Shown here: in pieces, positions 6,699 through 13,972 of the stretch
Layout of the letters: each line of letters opens with the position of its first letter
Numbering within the stretch: position 1 is the stretch's first letter
DNA from: an uncultured Jannaschia sp.
Lineage (GTDB): Bacteria > Pseudomonadota > Alphaproteobacteria > Rhodobacterales > Rhodobacteraceae
DNA: 13,972 nucleotides
Direction: 5' to 3'
Assembly (NCBI GenBank): GCA_937916365.1
Contig: CALFSY010000117.1
Coordinates: 1 to 13,972 of the forward strand
Made by a program: the position numbers and the translations under genes
Notes under the pieces: generated by a model
What the model was told of the DNA's origin: nothing
Database searches by the model: none
Seen by the model: only the letters and a program-made list of their open reading frames with translations

Positions 6699-6720
6699 CA
6701 TTTGCAAGTTAAGGCAAATG
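6699..6720. promoter_or_regulatory. Perfect inverted repeat, candidate operator between divergent genes
   Basis: CATTTGC, eight bases, then GCAAATG forms a perfect 7-bp dyad. A further TTTGCA at 6689-6694 repeats the half-site of 6701-6706 exactly 12 bp upstream, making three half-sites in about 30 bp. It lies 64-85 bases upstream of the peroxiredoxin ATG and 42-63 bases upstream of the preferred start of the large + strand gene, so it could control both. It does not match the OxyR pattern I know. Confidence 0.4.
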
Positions 6721-6730
6721 CAGCGAAAAT
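6702..6730 (+). promoter_or_regulatory. Weak promoter candidate for the YhdP-like gene
   Basis: TTGCAA (6702-6707) and GAAAAT (6725-6730) are spaced by 17 bases, each a partial match to -35 and -10. The -35 overlaps the inverted repeat, so an operator there would compete with polymerase. A start near 6737 would fit translation from GTG 6762. Visual match only. Confidence 0.2.
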
Positions 6731-6761
6731 AAAGATCAAAAAAAGGCGCAGGTATTATATC

Positions 6762-9700
6762 GTGGACGCAGGCAACACATCCCCCCACGACAAAGAGAAC
6801 ACAAAAACGCGCAAAGCCGCATTGCAAGGGCTGCGCGTGTTTGGGGTGTGTTTGATGCGGGCCATTCCGGTGCTTTTGGTTGCGGTGCTTTTGATTTTGG
6901 GGGCGCTATGGTGGCGGCTTTCGACCGGGCCTTTACCTTTACCTGAAATCGCGCGTGTGCGCCTTGAAACAATCCTAGATCAATCTGTGCCAACAGCCCG
7001 CGTGCGCCTAGGGGATGCTTCGATCGCCTTGCCCGATGGTATCGCCCCAGAGATTATGTTGACTGATGTTGTGCTGAGGCACCCCGATGGTGATGTCCGC
7101 GCCGCCTTTCCAGAGGTTCGCGTTGCATTAGCGATGTCGTCGTTGTTGCAAGGGGCACTGCGTTTGACGGGTATTGAAATCGCCGGTGCCGGCCTACGGC
7201 TCAGCCGCGATGCCAATGGCGCATTCGATCTGCGTTTTACCCAAGGGGACGAAGGCGCGCCACTGGGCCTTTCGGAAACACTGGCGCGAATTGACACGAT
7301 ATTTACGGCCCCCGCATTTTCGGACCTCGCGCTTGTGGTTGGCCGTGATCTGAACATAACCTTGGTCGATGCGGCCACGGGGCGCGTCATGCAAATTCAA
7401 AATGCACACATGCGGCTGGATCGTAAAAATGACGATCTAACACTAAGCATGGGTGGCGCCTTGGAACGCAACCCAGAGGCTATCGATTTAGAACCGACCA
7501 TTGATTTGGCCATCACACGAACGGCGGGGGCGGTGCACACCGATATGGGGTTGACCTTTGCCGATCTTTCCGCGCGCGATGTGGCAACATTTGCGCCGGT
7601 TTTGTCGTGGCTTGATTTGATAAACGCGCCGATTTCCGGGCGCCTTGTGGCGCGGCTAGGTGATGATGGCGGGATTGGCGATTTATCCGGCGCCCTTCAT
7701 ATTGGAACGGGCAACGTATTATTCGAAGGGATTAACGCGCCCTTACCATTTGATCGTTTGGAAATTGCGGTTGAATACGACGCCGCAACCCAACGAATGG
7801 CATTTACACTGTTCGAACTTGACGCCCCCGAATTGCGATTTTCGGCCCAAGGTTATGCGGATGCAAGCGCAGATGGAAATACCTTTACCGGTCAATTTCA
7901 AGTCAGCGGGATCGAGGCCGATCCCCGGCATTTGTTTGTATCGCCCTTAATCCTGGATGGGGCGGTGGTGGATATGCGGTTGATCTTAAGTCCGCATTTG
8001 ACGTTGGAAATTGGTCAAGCCACCCTGCACGATGGATCACTTCAGGCGCGCGCGTCCGGGCGCGTCCAAGCGCGTGACAACGGATTGGATGTGCGACTAG
8101 ATGTGACTGTTGCAACACTCGAAGCCGAACAAGCGCTAAGTTACTGGCCCCTGGCCGCCGCGCCCAGATTGCGGGCTTGGATCTCCGAAAACCTGTATTC
8201 TGCGACGTTGCATGGCGTTGATTTTGCATTGCGCATGGGGCCTGATGCGCCCCTACGCCACGCGCTGCAATTCGATTTTACCAATACCCAAGTGCGCGCC
8301 ATCCGCACATTGCCCCCGATTCAGAACGCGATGGGATACCTTAACCTAAACGGTTCGCGCCTGATCGTGCGCGTGGATGAAGGCACAATATCCCCCCCCC
8401 CAACGGATACGGAAACGGAAACGACACAGGCGCACGTGACCATCGCCAATGGCACCATGATGGTAGAAGATGTCAGGATCCGTGGCCCCGATGCACAGTT
8501 TAATTTCGATGTCAGGGGGGATGTGGGCGATGTGCTTAGGCTACTGGCCGAACCACCCGTGGCCTTGTTTGCACGTGGTAATTTAACGCCCGACGATATT
8601 GGCACGGGACAGGCCGACATTGCCGTACAGTTGAACGCCCCCCTGCGGCGTGGAACCCAGTTAAGCGATGTAAACTTCACGGCCGAGGGGGGCGTTACAT
8701 CGTATCAAAGCCGTAACCTGGTGCCCAACCGAACCCTAGCCGCCCAACGCCTAACCCTATCAGCATCGGATCGAGGCGTGACTGTGCAGGGGCAGGTCAA
8801 CCTGGATGGTGTGCCCGCCACAGGACAGTGGAGCCGCGCGTTGGGCACAGAAAACCGAACTTCGCGTATTGAGGCGCGCGTAACGCTGACCCCCGATGAT
8901 TTTTCACGCCTTGGGATTATCTTGCCCGATGGTATGGTATCGGGCCGTATGCAAGCCGATGTGGCGGTTGATTTTGCGCCGCAACAGCCGCCGGTGTTAT
9001 CCCTACAGTCCGATCTGGTGGGGATGGGGGTATCGTTGCCGCCTTTGGGTTGGCGCCTAAGGCCCGATCAAAGCGGCGATTTGACATTGCAGGCCGACCT
9101 TGGCCCCGCGCCCTCTGTGCCGCAGATTGAATTGCGTGGTGGTGGGTTGACGTTGACAGGATCAGTTGACCTGAACCCTGGGGGGGGATTTGCGCAGCTA
9201 ACGGCCGACAGCTTGCAAGTGGGGCAGTGGTTGGATGTGAGCGGGGCCTTGATTTCGCGAGGGTCGGGGCAAGCGCCTCGTATTGAGGTATCAAGCGGTG
9301 TTTTAGACGTGCGCCGGGCCCCCAGGATACAACAATCCAGTGCAGGCCTTGGCGGGCCTATAGATGTGACACTCAATAGATTGCAAGTGACCGAGGGGAT
9401 CGCGTTAACCGGCCTGCGTGCGGATTTGACGTCTGATGGCGGGCTTTCAGGGCCATTCAATGCGCAGGTGAATGGTGCCGCCGCCGTGACAGGCACGTTG
9501 GTTGTTACCGGTAATGGACCATCGGTGCGTATTGTTGCCGATGACGCTGGCGCGGCCCTGCGGGCGGCGGGATTGTTTGATGGTGTATTTGGTGGCAACA
9601 TGGAATTGCGGTTGAACGCAACCGGTGCCGCGGGCACATATGATGGCCAATTTACAATGCGTAACGAGCCGCGGTTGCGCGGCGCGCCTGCGGTTGCCGA

Positions 9701-10103
9701 GCTGTTGAACCTTATCTCTGTTGTGGGACTTTTGGAACAGTTGTCGCAAGAGGGCATAAACCTAGGCGGTGTCGATGCGCGTTTCCGCATCACCCCCGAT
9801 CGCATCGTGCTGAGCCAAGGCACAGCTGTGGGGCCTTCGATGGGGCTTTCGATGGATGGGATATATTATACCGCCGCGCGGCAATTTGATATGCAGGGCG
9901 TGATTTCGCCGCTATATTTGATAAACGGTGCTATGGGGGCATTTGTGGCCGCGCGCCGGGAAGGTGTGTTTGGGTTTACCTATCGCCTACGCGGGGCGCC
10001 GGAAAATATTGATGTATCGGTCAATCCTTTATCCATTATGGTGCCTGGAATTTTTCGTGACATTTTCCGTCGGCCATCGCCGGACTTATCGGCGGCAGAA
10101 TAA
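6762..10103 (+). CDS. YhdP/AsmA-like envelope protein (DUF3971-type), very large
   Basis: Protein of about 1113 residues with a short cytoplasmic tail, one transmembrane helix (about 32-51: IPVLLVAVLLILGALWW) and a long periplasmic part dominated by predicted beta-strand, as in AsmA-superfamily bridge proteins. The C-terminal 200 residues (LRGAPAVAELLNL, GLLEQLSQEGINL, GVDARFRITPDRI, VGPSMGLSMDG, then ISPLYLINGAMGAF) match the AsmA-like C-terminal domain of YhdP proteins as I know it. In E. coli YhdP and its relatives move phospholipid toward the outer membrane; the same role here is inferred. The frame is open from TTG 6690; GTG 6762 is preferred because CAGG lies 9 bases upstream and the tail is of usual size. 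ATG 6855, immediately before the membrane helix, is an alternative. The gene contains a C10 run (8392-8401) and a G8 run (9180-9187). Confidence 0.85.
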   Translation: MDAGNTSPHDKENTKTRKAALQGLRVFGVCLMRAIPVLLVAVLLILGALWWRLSTGPLPLPEIARVRLETILDQSVPTARVRLGDASIALPDGIAPEIMLTDVVLRHPDGDVRAAFPEVRVALAMSSLLQGALRLTGIEIAGAGLRLSRDANGAFDLRFTQGDEGAPLGLSETLARIDTIFTAPAFSDLALVVGRDLNITLVDAATGRVMQIQNAHMRLDRKNDDLTLSMGGALERNPEAIDLEPTIDLAITRTAGAVHTDMGLTFADLSARDVATFAPVLSWLDLINAPISGRLVARLGDDGGIGDLSGALHIGTGNVLFEGINAPLPFDRLEIAVEYDAATQRMAFTLFELDAPELRFSAQGYADASADGNTFTGQFQVSGIEADPRHLFVSPLILDGAVVDMRLILSPHLTLEIGQATLHDGSLQARASGRVQARDNGLDVRLDVTVATLEAEQALSYWPLAAAPRLRAWISENLYSATLHGVDFALRMGPDAPLRHALQFDFTNTQVRAIRTLPPIQNAMGYLNLNGSRLIVRVDEGTISPPPTDTETETTQAHVTIANGTMMVEDVRIRGPDAQFNFDVRGDVGDVLRLLAEPPVALFARGNLTPDDIGTGQADIAVQLNAPLRRGTQLSDVNFTAEGGVTSYQSRNLVPNRTLAAQRLTLSASDRGVTVQGQVNLDGVPATGQWSRALGTENRTSRIEARVTLTPDDFSRLGIILPDGMVSGRMQADVAVDFAPQQPPVLSLQSDLVGMGVSLPPLGWRLRPDQSGDLTLQADLGPAPSVPQIELRGGGLTLTGSVDLNPGGGFAQLTADSLQVGQWLDVSGALISRGSGQAPRIEVSSGVLDVRRAPRIQQSSAGLGGPIDVTLNRLQVTEGIALTGLRADLTSDGGLSGPFNAQVNGAAAVTGTLVVTGNGPSVRIVADDAGAALRAAGLFDGVFGGNMELRLNATGAAGTYDGQFTMRNEPRLRGAPAVAELLNLISVVGLLEQLSQEGINLGGVDARFRITPDRIVLSQGTAVGPSMGLSMDGIYYTAARQFDMQGVISPLYLINGAMGAFVAARREGVFGFTYRLRGAPENIDVSVNPLSIMVPGIFRDIFRRPSPDLSAAE
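8392..8420 (+). repeat. C10 homopolymer plus in-frame hexamer repeats inside the YhdP-like gene
   Basis: Ten C residues (8392-8401) are followed by ACGGAT, ACGGAA, ACGGAA (8403-8420). The tract encodes SPPPTDTETETT, a low-complexity loop near residue 550. Losing one C would give a stop at 8437-8439; gaining one would give a stop at 8501-8503. Gain or loss of a hexamer would keep the frame. This could be a slippage-prone site or a base-calling risk. Confidence 0.7.
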
Positions 10104-10124
10104 TGCGCTTAGACTATCAAACCA

Positions 10125-11180
10125 ATGCAACTAGATGATTTTGATTTTGATTTACCCGAACATCAAATCGCCACGCGCCCTGTGCGGCCCCGGCGTTTTG
10201 CCAGGCTTTTGCACGCTGAAAACGGCCAAATCGCCGATCGGCATGTATTTGATTTGCCCAATATCCTAAGGCCCGGGGATCGTTTAGTGCTAAACGACAC
10301 AAGGGTCATTGCCGCCCGATTGTTGGGGCAGCGTTGGCGCCACGGTGCACAAGGCCACGTATCGGCGAAAATTGATGTAACGTTGCTAAGCCCACGGGCA
10401 GACGGCGGTTGGACGGCCTTGGCCAAACCCATGCGCAAATTGGCCGTGGGTGATCAGATTGTATTTACAGATGATTTCACAGCGACAGTGGTGGGCATTG
10501 CCCCTGATCTGGTGTTACGATTCAACTGTTCGGGGGATGATTTCGATGCCGCACTGGACGCGGCGGGTGCAATGCCGTTGCCCCCTTATATTGCTGGCAA
10601 ACGCCCGCCCGATGTCCGCGATCGTAACGATTATCAAACGATTTGGGCCAAACATACCGGTGCCGTGGCGGCCCCGACGGCAAGTTTGCATTTCGATCAA
10701 CCGTTGTTGGATACATTGCGCCATCGCGGGATCGGCATGACCTTTGTTACACTGCACGTCGGTGCGGGCACATTTTTGCCCGTAAAAGTGCAAGATGTGA
10801 CGCGCCACAAAATGCACGCTGAACGGGGGCGGGTGTGCGCCCAAGCAGCGGCGGAATTAAACGCCGCACGCGCCGCCGGTGGCCGCATTATCCCTATTGG
10901 CACCACCGCGCTGCGCCTGATTGAAAGCGCGGCAAACCCCGATGGTATGGTGCGTGAATTTGACGGTGAGACCGATATTTTTATTTACCCGGGATACAAA
11001 TGGCGGGTTGCCGATGGTTTGATGACCAACTTTCATTTGCCGAAATCAACGCTGATGATGTTGGTTGCCGCCCTCATGGGTCATGCGCGGATTATGGCAA
11101 TCTATGCCCATGCTGTTACCCAGGGGTATCGGTTTTTTTCTTATGGCGACGCATCGTTGCTTATTCCGTCGCGGATGTGA
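10125..11180 (+). CDS. queA: tRNA preQ1(34) S-adenosylmethionine ribosyltransferase-isomerase
   Basis: QueA moves and isomerises the ribose of S-adenosylmethionine onto 7-aminomethyl-7-deazaguanine at tRNA wobble position 34, giving epoxyqueuosine. The 351 residues match the usual length, and family blocks appear in order: LNDTRVIAARL near the N-terminus, MPLPPYI, NDYQTIWAKHTGAVAAPTA with LHFD, VTLHVGAGTFLPV, MHAE, TNFHLPKSTLMMLVAAL, and YRFFSYGDASLL at the end. No truncation is seen. It starts 21 bases after the YhdP-like gene with no clear Shine-Dalgarno, so it is probably co-transcribed. The frequent partner tgt (tRNA-guanine transglycosylase) is not adjacent, and other queuosine genes are not in the window. 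Confidence 0.96.
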   Translation: MQLDDFDFDLPEHQIATRPVRPRRFARLLHAENGQIADRHVFDLPNILRPGDRLVLNDTRVIAARLLGQRWRHGAQGHVSAKIDVTLLSPRADGGWTALAKPMRKLAVGDQIVFTDDFTATVVGIAPDLVLRFNCSGDDFDAALDAAGAMPLPPYIAGKRPPDVRDRNDYQTIWAKHTGAVAAPTASLHFDQPLLDTLRHRGIGMTFVTLHVGAGTFLPVKVQDVTRHKMHAERGRVCAQAAAELNAARAAGGRIIPIGTTALRLIESAANPDGMVREFDGETDIFIYPGYKWRVADGLMTNFHLPKSTLMMLVAALMGHARIMAIYAHAVTQGYRFFSYGDASLLIPSRM

Positions 11181-11281
11181 TAGCGTGCCGATGCGAATCG
11201 CGGTTTTGATAAGTTTGAACACACCGCATCATGACAAAACACCGCCGCGCCTGTTTTCACCCGTTTTAAGGATTTTGCGCC

Positions 11282-12565
11282 ATGATTTACGTTTTGCGGG
11301 CTTCGTGGGCTTTGCTATTGGGGATGTTTTTTCTGCAAATTGGCAATGGTTTGCAGGGATCGTTGATAGGGGTGCGCGGCACGATCGAAGGATTTTCGGT
11401 TTTTGAAATGTCCCTTATGGGATCGGCGTATTTCCTGGGCTTTTTGGGGGGATCAACCCTGGCGCCGAAATTCATTGCGCGGGTTGGCCATGTGCGGGTT
11501 TTTGCGGCCCTTGCGTCGCTGATTTCGGCCGCGGTGATTTGTTATCCGATCATTGCCGATCCTTGGGCGTGGATGGGGCTGCGCGTTGTGATCGGGTTTA
11601 GTTTTTCGGGCGTATATGTCACCGCCGAAAGTTGGCTCAATAATGCGGCAACCAACGAAACGCGGGGGCAATCATTGTCCACTTATATGTTGGTTCAGAT
11701 GCTTGGCCTGGTTGCGGCGCAAAACATTTTGTCCGCGGGCGACCCATCGGGGTGGATTTTGTTCGTAATCCCATCGATTTTAGTTTCATTAAGTTTCACA
11801 CCAATCCTTTTAACAGTGCAACCAACCCCCGCGTCTGAGGCCACGCGCCCCATGACGCTGGCCAATCTTTACAAGGCGTCGCCATTCAGTGTTGTGGCAA
11901 TGTTATTTTTAGGGAGTGTTTTTGCCGGCCAATTTGCGATGGCTAGCGTTTACGCAACCCAGCAGGGCCTAGCATTGGCCGAATTGTCGGCCTTTGTATC
12001 CAGCTTTTTCATCGGCGCGATTGTGTTGCAATACCCGATTGGATGGTTGTCGGATCGGATGGACCGGCGAATTTTAATTGTTGCGGCCTCTGGGTTGGGG
12101 GGGGCCATAGCCATTGGTGGTATTTTGTTTGGGCATTCTTATGTCACCCTTTTTATTGTGGGGACGTTATCGGGTGGCACGGCGCAGCCACTTTATGCCC
12201 TTATCATTGCCTATACCAATGATTACCTGGACCCCGATGATATGGCCGCCGCCGCCAGCGGCTTGGTATTTGTCAATGGCATCGGGGCGATTTTCGGCCC
12301 CCCTGCGATGAGCATGTTGATGACCCAATTCGGGCCAGCGGGATTTTGGGTTTTTCTTGCCGTTGTTATGGCTTTCATTGCAGGATATGGATTGTGGCGG
12401 ATAACACAACGTGCCTCGGCCTATGCCGAAGAAGACCAGTATGAAGCCGTATCATATGCCCCACTCTTACCCGGTGCGGCATCCCCCGTTGCCGTGGAAA
12501 CCGCGCAAGAATTATACGTAGAAGCCGCCGAGGAATTGGCCGAAACATCCGAAACCCAACCATAG
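11282..12565 (+). CDS. MFS transporter, YcaD-like, with acidic C-terminal tail
   Basis: Inner-membrane major facilitator of 427 residues with about 12 hydrophobic segments between residues 5 and 375. The block GVYVTAESWLNNAATNETRG around residues 110-129, followed by LSTYMLVQMLGLVAAQ, and the second-half loop QYPIGWLSDRMDRR resemble E. coli YcaD, whose substrate is not established. The last 45-50 residues form a soluble Ala/Glu-rich tail (AEEDQYEAVS, ELYVEAAEELAETSE), presumably cytoplasmic and unlike the short end of YcaD. TAAGGA about nine bases before ATG 11282 supports the start. It lies 101 bases after queA, with no convincing promoter seen in that gap, and is followed closely by the DUF924 gene. 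The substrate is unknown. Confidence 0.88.
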   Translation: MIYVLRASWALLLGMFFLQIGNGLQGSLIGVRGTIEGFSVFEMSLMGSAYFLGFLGGSTLAPKFIARVGHVRVFAALASLISAAVICYPIIADPWAWMGLRVVIGFSFSGVYVTAESWLNNAATNETRGQSLSTYMLVQMLGLVAAQNILSAGDPSGWILFVIPSILVSLSFTPILLTVQPTPASEATRPMTLANLYKASPFSVVAMLFLGSVFAGQFAMASVYATQQGLALAELSAFVSSFFIGAIVLQYPIGWLSDRMDRRILIVAASGLGGAIAIGGILFGHSYVTLFIVGTLSGGTAQPLYALIIAYTNDYLDPDDMAAAASGLVFVNGIGAIFGPPAMSMLMTQFGPAGFWVFLAVVMAFIAGYGLWRITQRASAYAEEDQYEAVSYAPLLPGAASPVAVETAQELYVEAAEELAETSETQP

Positions 12566-12589
12566 ATTTTGTCAAAGGGGCGCCATACA

Positions 12590-13183
12590 ATGCAACATGC
12601 GGCGACAAATATCACGCCAAACGATATTTCGAAGTTTTGGCGCGATGCAGGCCCTGAAAAATGGTATAAACAATCGGATGAATTCGATGCCGAAATTCGC
12701 GATCGATTTCAAAATATCTGGGAAACCGCCCGCGCGGGCGCGTTGGATCATTGGCAGGAAACCGCAGATGGTGCCTTTGCCCTTCTTATTTTGACCGATC
12801 AATTCCCGCGCAATATGTTTCGGGGGGATGCACGTGCCTTTGCAACGGATGATTTGGCTAGAAACATCGCACGCCATGCCATCGACCAAGGGTGGGATCT
12901 GCAAACCACAGAACCAGAACGGCAATTTTTTTACATGCCGTTTATGCATTCAGAATCGCCCGATGACCATGACGATTGCGTTCGTTTGGTGGCAGATCGT
13001 ATGCAAAATCGTGACACACTGTTACATGCACAAGTTCACCGCGAAATCATCCGTCGGTTTAACCGCTTTCCTTACCGCAACGACGCCCTTGGTCGCACGA
13101 CGACCGAGGCCGAACATCGTTTCCTGAACGAAGAAGGCGGTTATGCCGCAATCGTGCAAAATCTAAAATCGCAGGAAAAATAA
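12590..13183 (+). CDS. DUF924 family protein of unknown function
   Basis: Soluble helical protein of 197 residues with the conserved blocks of the DUF924 family: FWRDAGPEKWYKQSDEFD at the N-terminus, LTDQFPRNMFRG (68-79), FFYMPFMHSES (113-123) and RRFNRFPYRNDALGR (155-169). No signal peptide or membrane segment is seen. The family has a TPR-like fold as far as I recall, and no established biochemical role. ATG 12590 is preferred to TTG 12569 because AAAGGGG lies nine bases before it. It starts 24 bases after the YcaD-like transporter stop, so the two are probably co-transcribed. The conserved His, Asp and Arg residues would suit a ligand-binding or enzymatic site, but that is speculation. Confidence 0.9.
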   Translation: MQHAATNITPNDISKFWRDAGPEKWYKQSDEFDAEIRDRFQNIWETARAGALDHWQETADGAFALLILTDQFPRNMFRGDARAFATDDLARNIARHAIDQGWDLQTTEPERQFFYMPFMHSESPDDHDDCVRLVADRMQNRDTLLHAQVHREIIRRFNRFPYRNDALGRTTTEAEHRFLNEEGGYAAIVQNLKSQEK

Positions 13184-13208
13184 AACCCCAACCCGATGTG
13201 TGAGCCAG

Positions 13209-13223
13209 AGCGACACAGTCGCT
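13209..13223 (+). other. Small hairpin after the DUF924 gene
   Basis: AGCGAC, three loop bases ACA, then GTCGCT can form a perfect 6-bp stem 26 bases after the stop. It is not followed by a T-run, so it does not qualify as a standard intrinsic terminator; it could stabilise the transcript end. Otherwise the 103-base gap (13184-13286) shows no gene or clear promoter. Confidence 0.25.
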
Positions 13224-13286
13224 TGACGATTATGCCGCACAGTGCCACGCCTTACCCCGCGTTAGTATCCAAGGCGACCATACCTT

Positions 13287-13972
13287 ATGACGAAATCTGC
13301 CTCGCTGTTCACGCCTGTTTTGATTGGTGGATGTTTTATTATCCTCATTAGCTTTGCCATTCGGGCAAGTTTCGGGTTGTTTCAAATTCCTATCTCTGAA
13401 GAATTTGGATGGCTGCGGGCCGATTTTTCGTTGGCCATTGCGATCCAAAACCTAGCTTGGGGCATTGGGCAACCGATTTTTGGGGCGATTGCGGAAAAAT
13501 TCGGCGACCGTAAGGCGATCATCCTCGGCGCGGTTTTATACGCCGTAGGGTTGATTGTGTCATCCCAAGCGGTCACCCCAGGGCAGCATCAATTATTGGA
13601 AATCCTGGTGGGATTTGGGATCGCGGGCACGGGGTTTGGGGTGATTTTGGCGATTGTGGGCCGCACAGCATCAGACGCAAACCGATCCGTCGCGTTGGGC
13701 ATTGTTACCGCCGCCGGATCGGGTGGGCAGGTGATCGGCCCCCCAATCGCCGAGGCATTGTTGGACATTTTGCCCTGGCAAAGCATTTTCGTAATCTTTG
13801 CCGGTGCTGTTTTGGCAACCCTTCTGTTTTTGCCATTGTTACGCACATCCCCCCCGATGAGCAAAGCACAGATCGAAGAATCGATGCTTGAAATCCTGGG
13901 CAAGGCGTTTCGCGACCCATCGTTCAGTTTGATTTTCATAGGCTTTTTTTCGTGCGGGTATCAGTTGGCCTT
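13287..13972 (+). CDS. MFS transporter, OFA/MCT-like, 3' end beyond window
   Basis: The first 228 codons of a major facilitator transporter, open to the right window edge. ATG 13287 begins MTKSASLFTPVLIGGCFIIL; about six transmembrane segments are visible up to residue 190, then the central loop (PPMSKAQIEESMLEILGKAF) and the start of helix 7. The stretch ASFGLFQIPISEEFGW with FSLAIAIQNLAWGIGQPIFG, followed by motif A-like AEKFGDRKA, recalls the oxalate/monocarboxylate-type group of bacterial transporters, common in roseobacters with varied or unknown substrates. The Shine-Dalgarno is weak (AAGG 12 bases upstream). The gap of 103 bases from DUF924 leaves it open whether it has its own promoter. 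Fold confidence is high; subfamily and substrate are uncertain. Confidence 0.87.
   Translation, partial: MTKSASLFTPVLIGGCFIILISFAIRASFGLFQIPISEEFGWLRADFSLAIAIQNLAWGIGQPIFGAIAEKFGDRKAIILGAVLYAVGLIVSSQAVTPGQHQLLEILVGFGIAGTGFGVILAIVGRTASDANRSVALGIVTAAGSGGQVIGPPIAEALLDILPWQSIFVIFAGAVLATLLFLPLLRTSPPMSKAQIEESMLEILGKAFRDPSFSLIFIGFFSCGYQLA

Noticed and set aside
8050..8079. Three 10-bp near repeats (GCGCGTCCGG, GCGCGTCCAA, GCGCGTGACA)
   Set aside because: The period is not a multiple of three, so the encoded protein does not repeat, and the copies diverge; likely chance in GC-rich coding DNA.
13209..13246. Intrinsic terminator or TTGACG promoter after the DUF924 gene
   Set aside because: The hairpin has no following T-run, and no -10 element lies 16-18 bases after TTGACG.

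Overview
The window reads as chromosomal DNA of an alphaproteobacterium, most likely Rhodobacteraceae (Roseobacter-type). This rests on remembered resemblance of LpxD, QueA, the bactofilin/M23 pair and the YhdP-like protein to that group, on GC content that looks like the mid-50s, and on short intergenic gaps. No tRNA, rRNA, CRISPR array, insertion sequence, integrase or prophage gene was seen. It looks like core or envelope-related genome rather than a mobile island. The first gene (lpxD) and the last (a transporter) are cut by the window edges; every other gene appears intact.

Left block, + strand (1-2374): the 3' part of lpxD, a small dedicated acyl carrier protein (ACP), and a FabF/NodE-type beta-ketoacyl-ACP synthase whose start overlaps the ACP stop by 4 bases. 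Together they look like a unit that makes or delivers an acyl chain and transfers it to a sugar amine. The ACP/synthase pair recalls rhizobial NodF/NodE, but here it sits behind a lipid A N-acyltransferase. This is the most interesting part of the window.

Second block, - strand (5856 down to 2376): a membrane-anchored, coiled-coil M23 endopeptidase, a bactofilin overlapping it by 11 bases, and a DHA2-type (14-TM) drug/metabolite exporter only a few bases further on. The first two match the known pairing of a bactofilin scaffold with an M23 peptidoglycan hydrolase in cell-shape control. The exporter ends tail-to-tail with the ketosynthase, one base apart. A 311-base gene-free stretch (5857-6167) upstream carries a plausible promoter and a pair of related repeats about 30 bp apart.

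Third block: a Bcp/PrxQ-type peroxiredoxin (-) diverges from a very large YhdP/AsmA-like (DUF3971-type) envelope protein (+). The shared upstream region holds a perfect 7-bp inverted repeat. The large gene contains a C10 tract followed by in-frame hexamer repeats, a possible slippage site, and is followed after 21 bases by queA, for tRNA queuosine synthesis.

Right block, + strand (11282-13972): a YcaD-type MFS transporter with an acidic C-terminal tail, a DUF924 protein starting 24 bases after it, and the 5' part of another MFS transporter. I found no clear defence or mobile system. The parts worth follow-up are the LpxD-ACP-ketosynthase operon, the putative operators, and the C10 tract.
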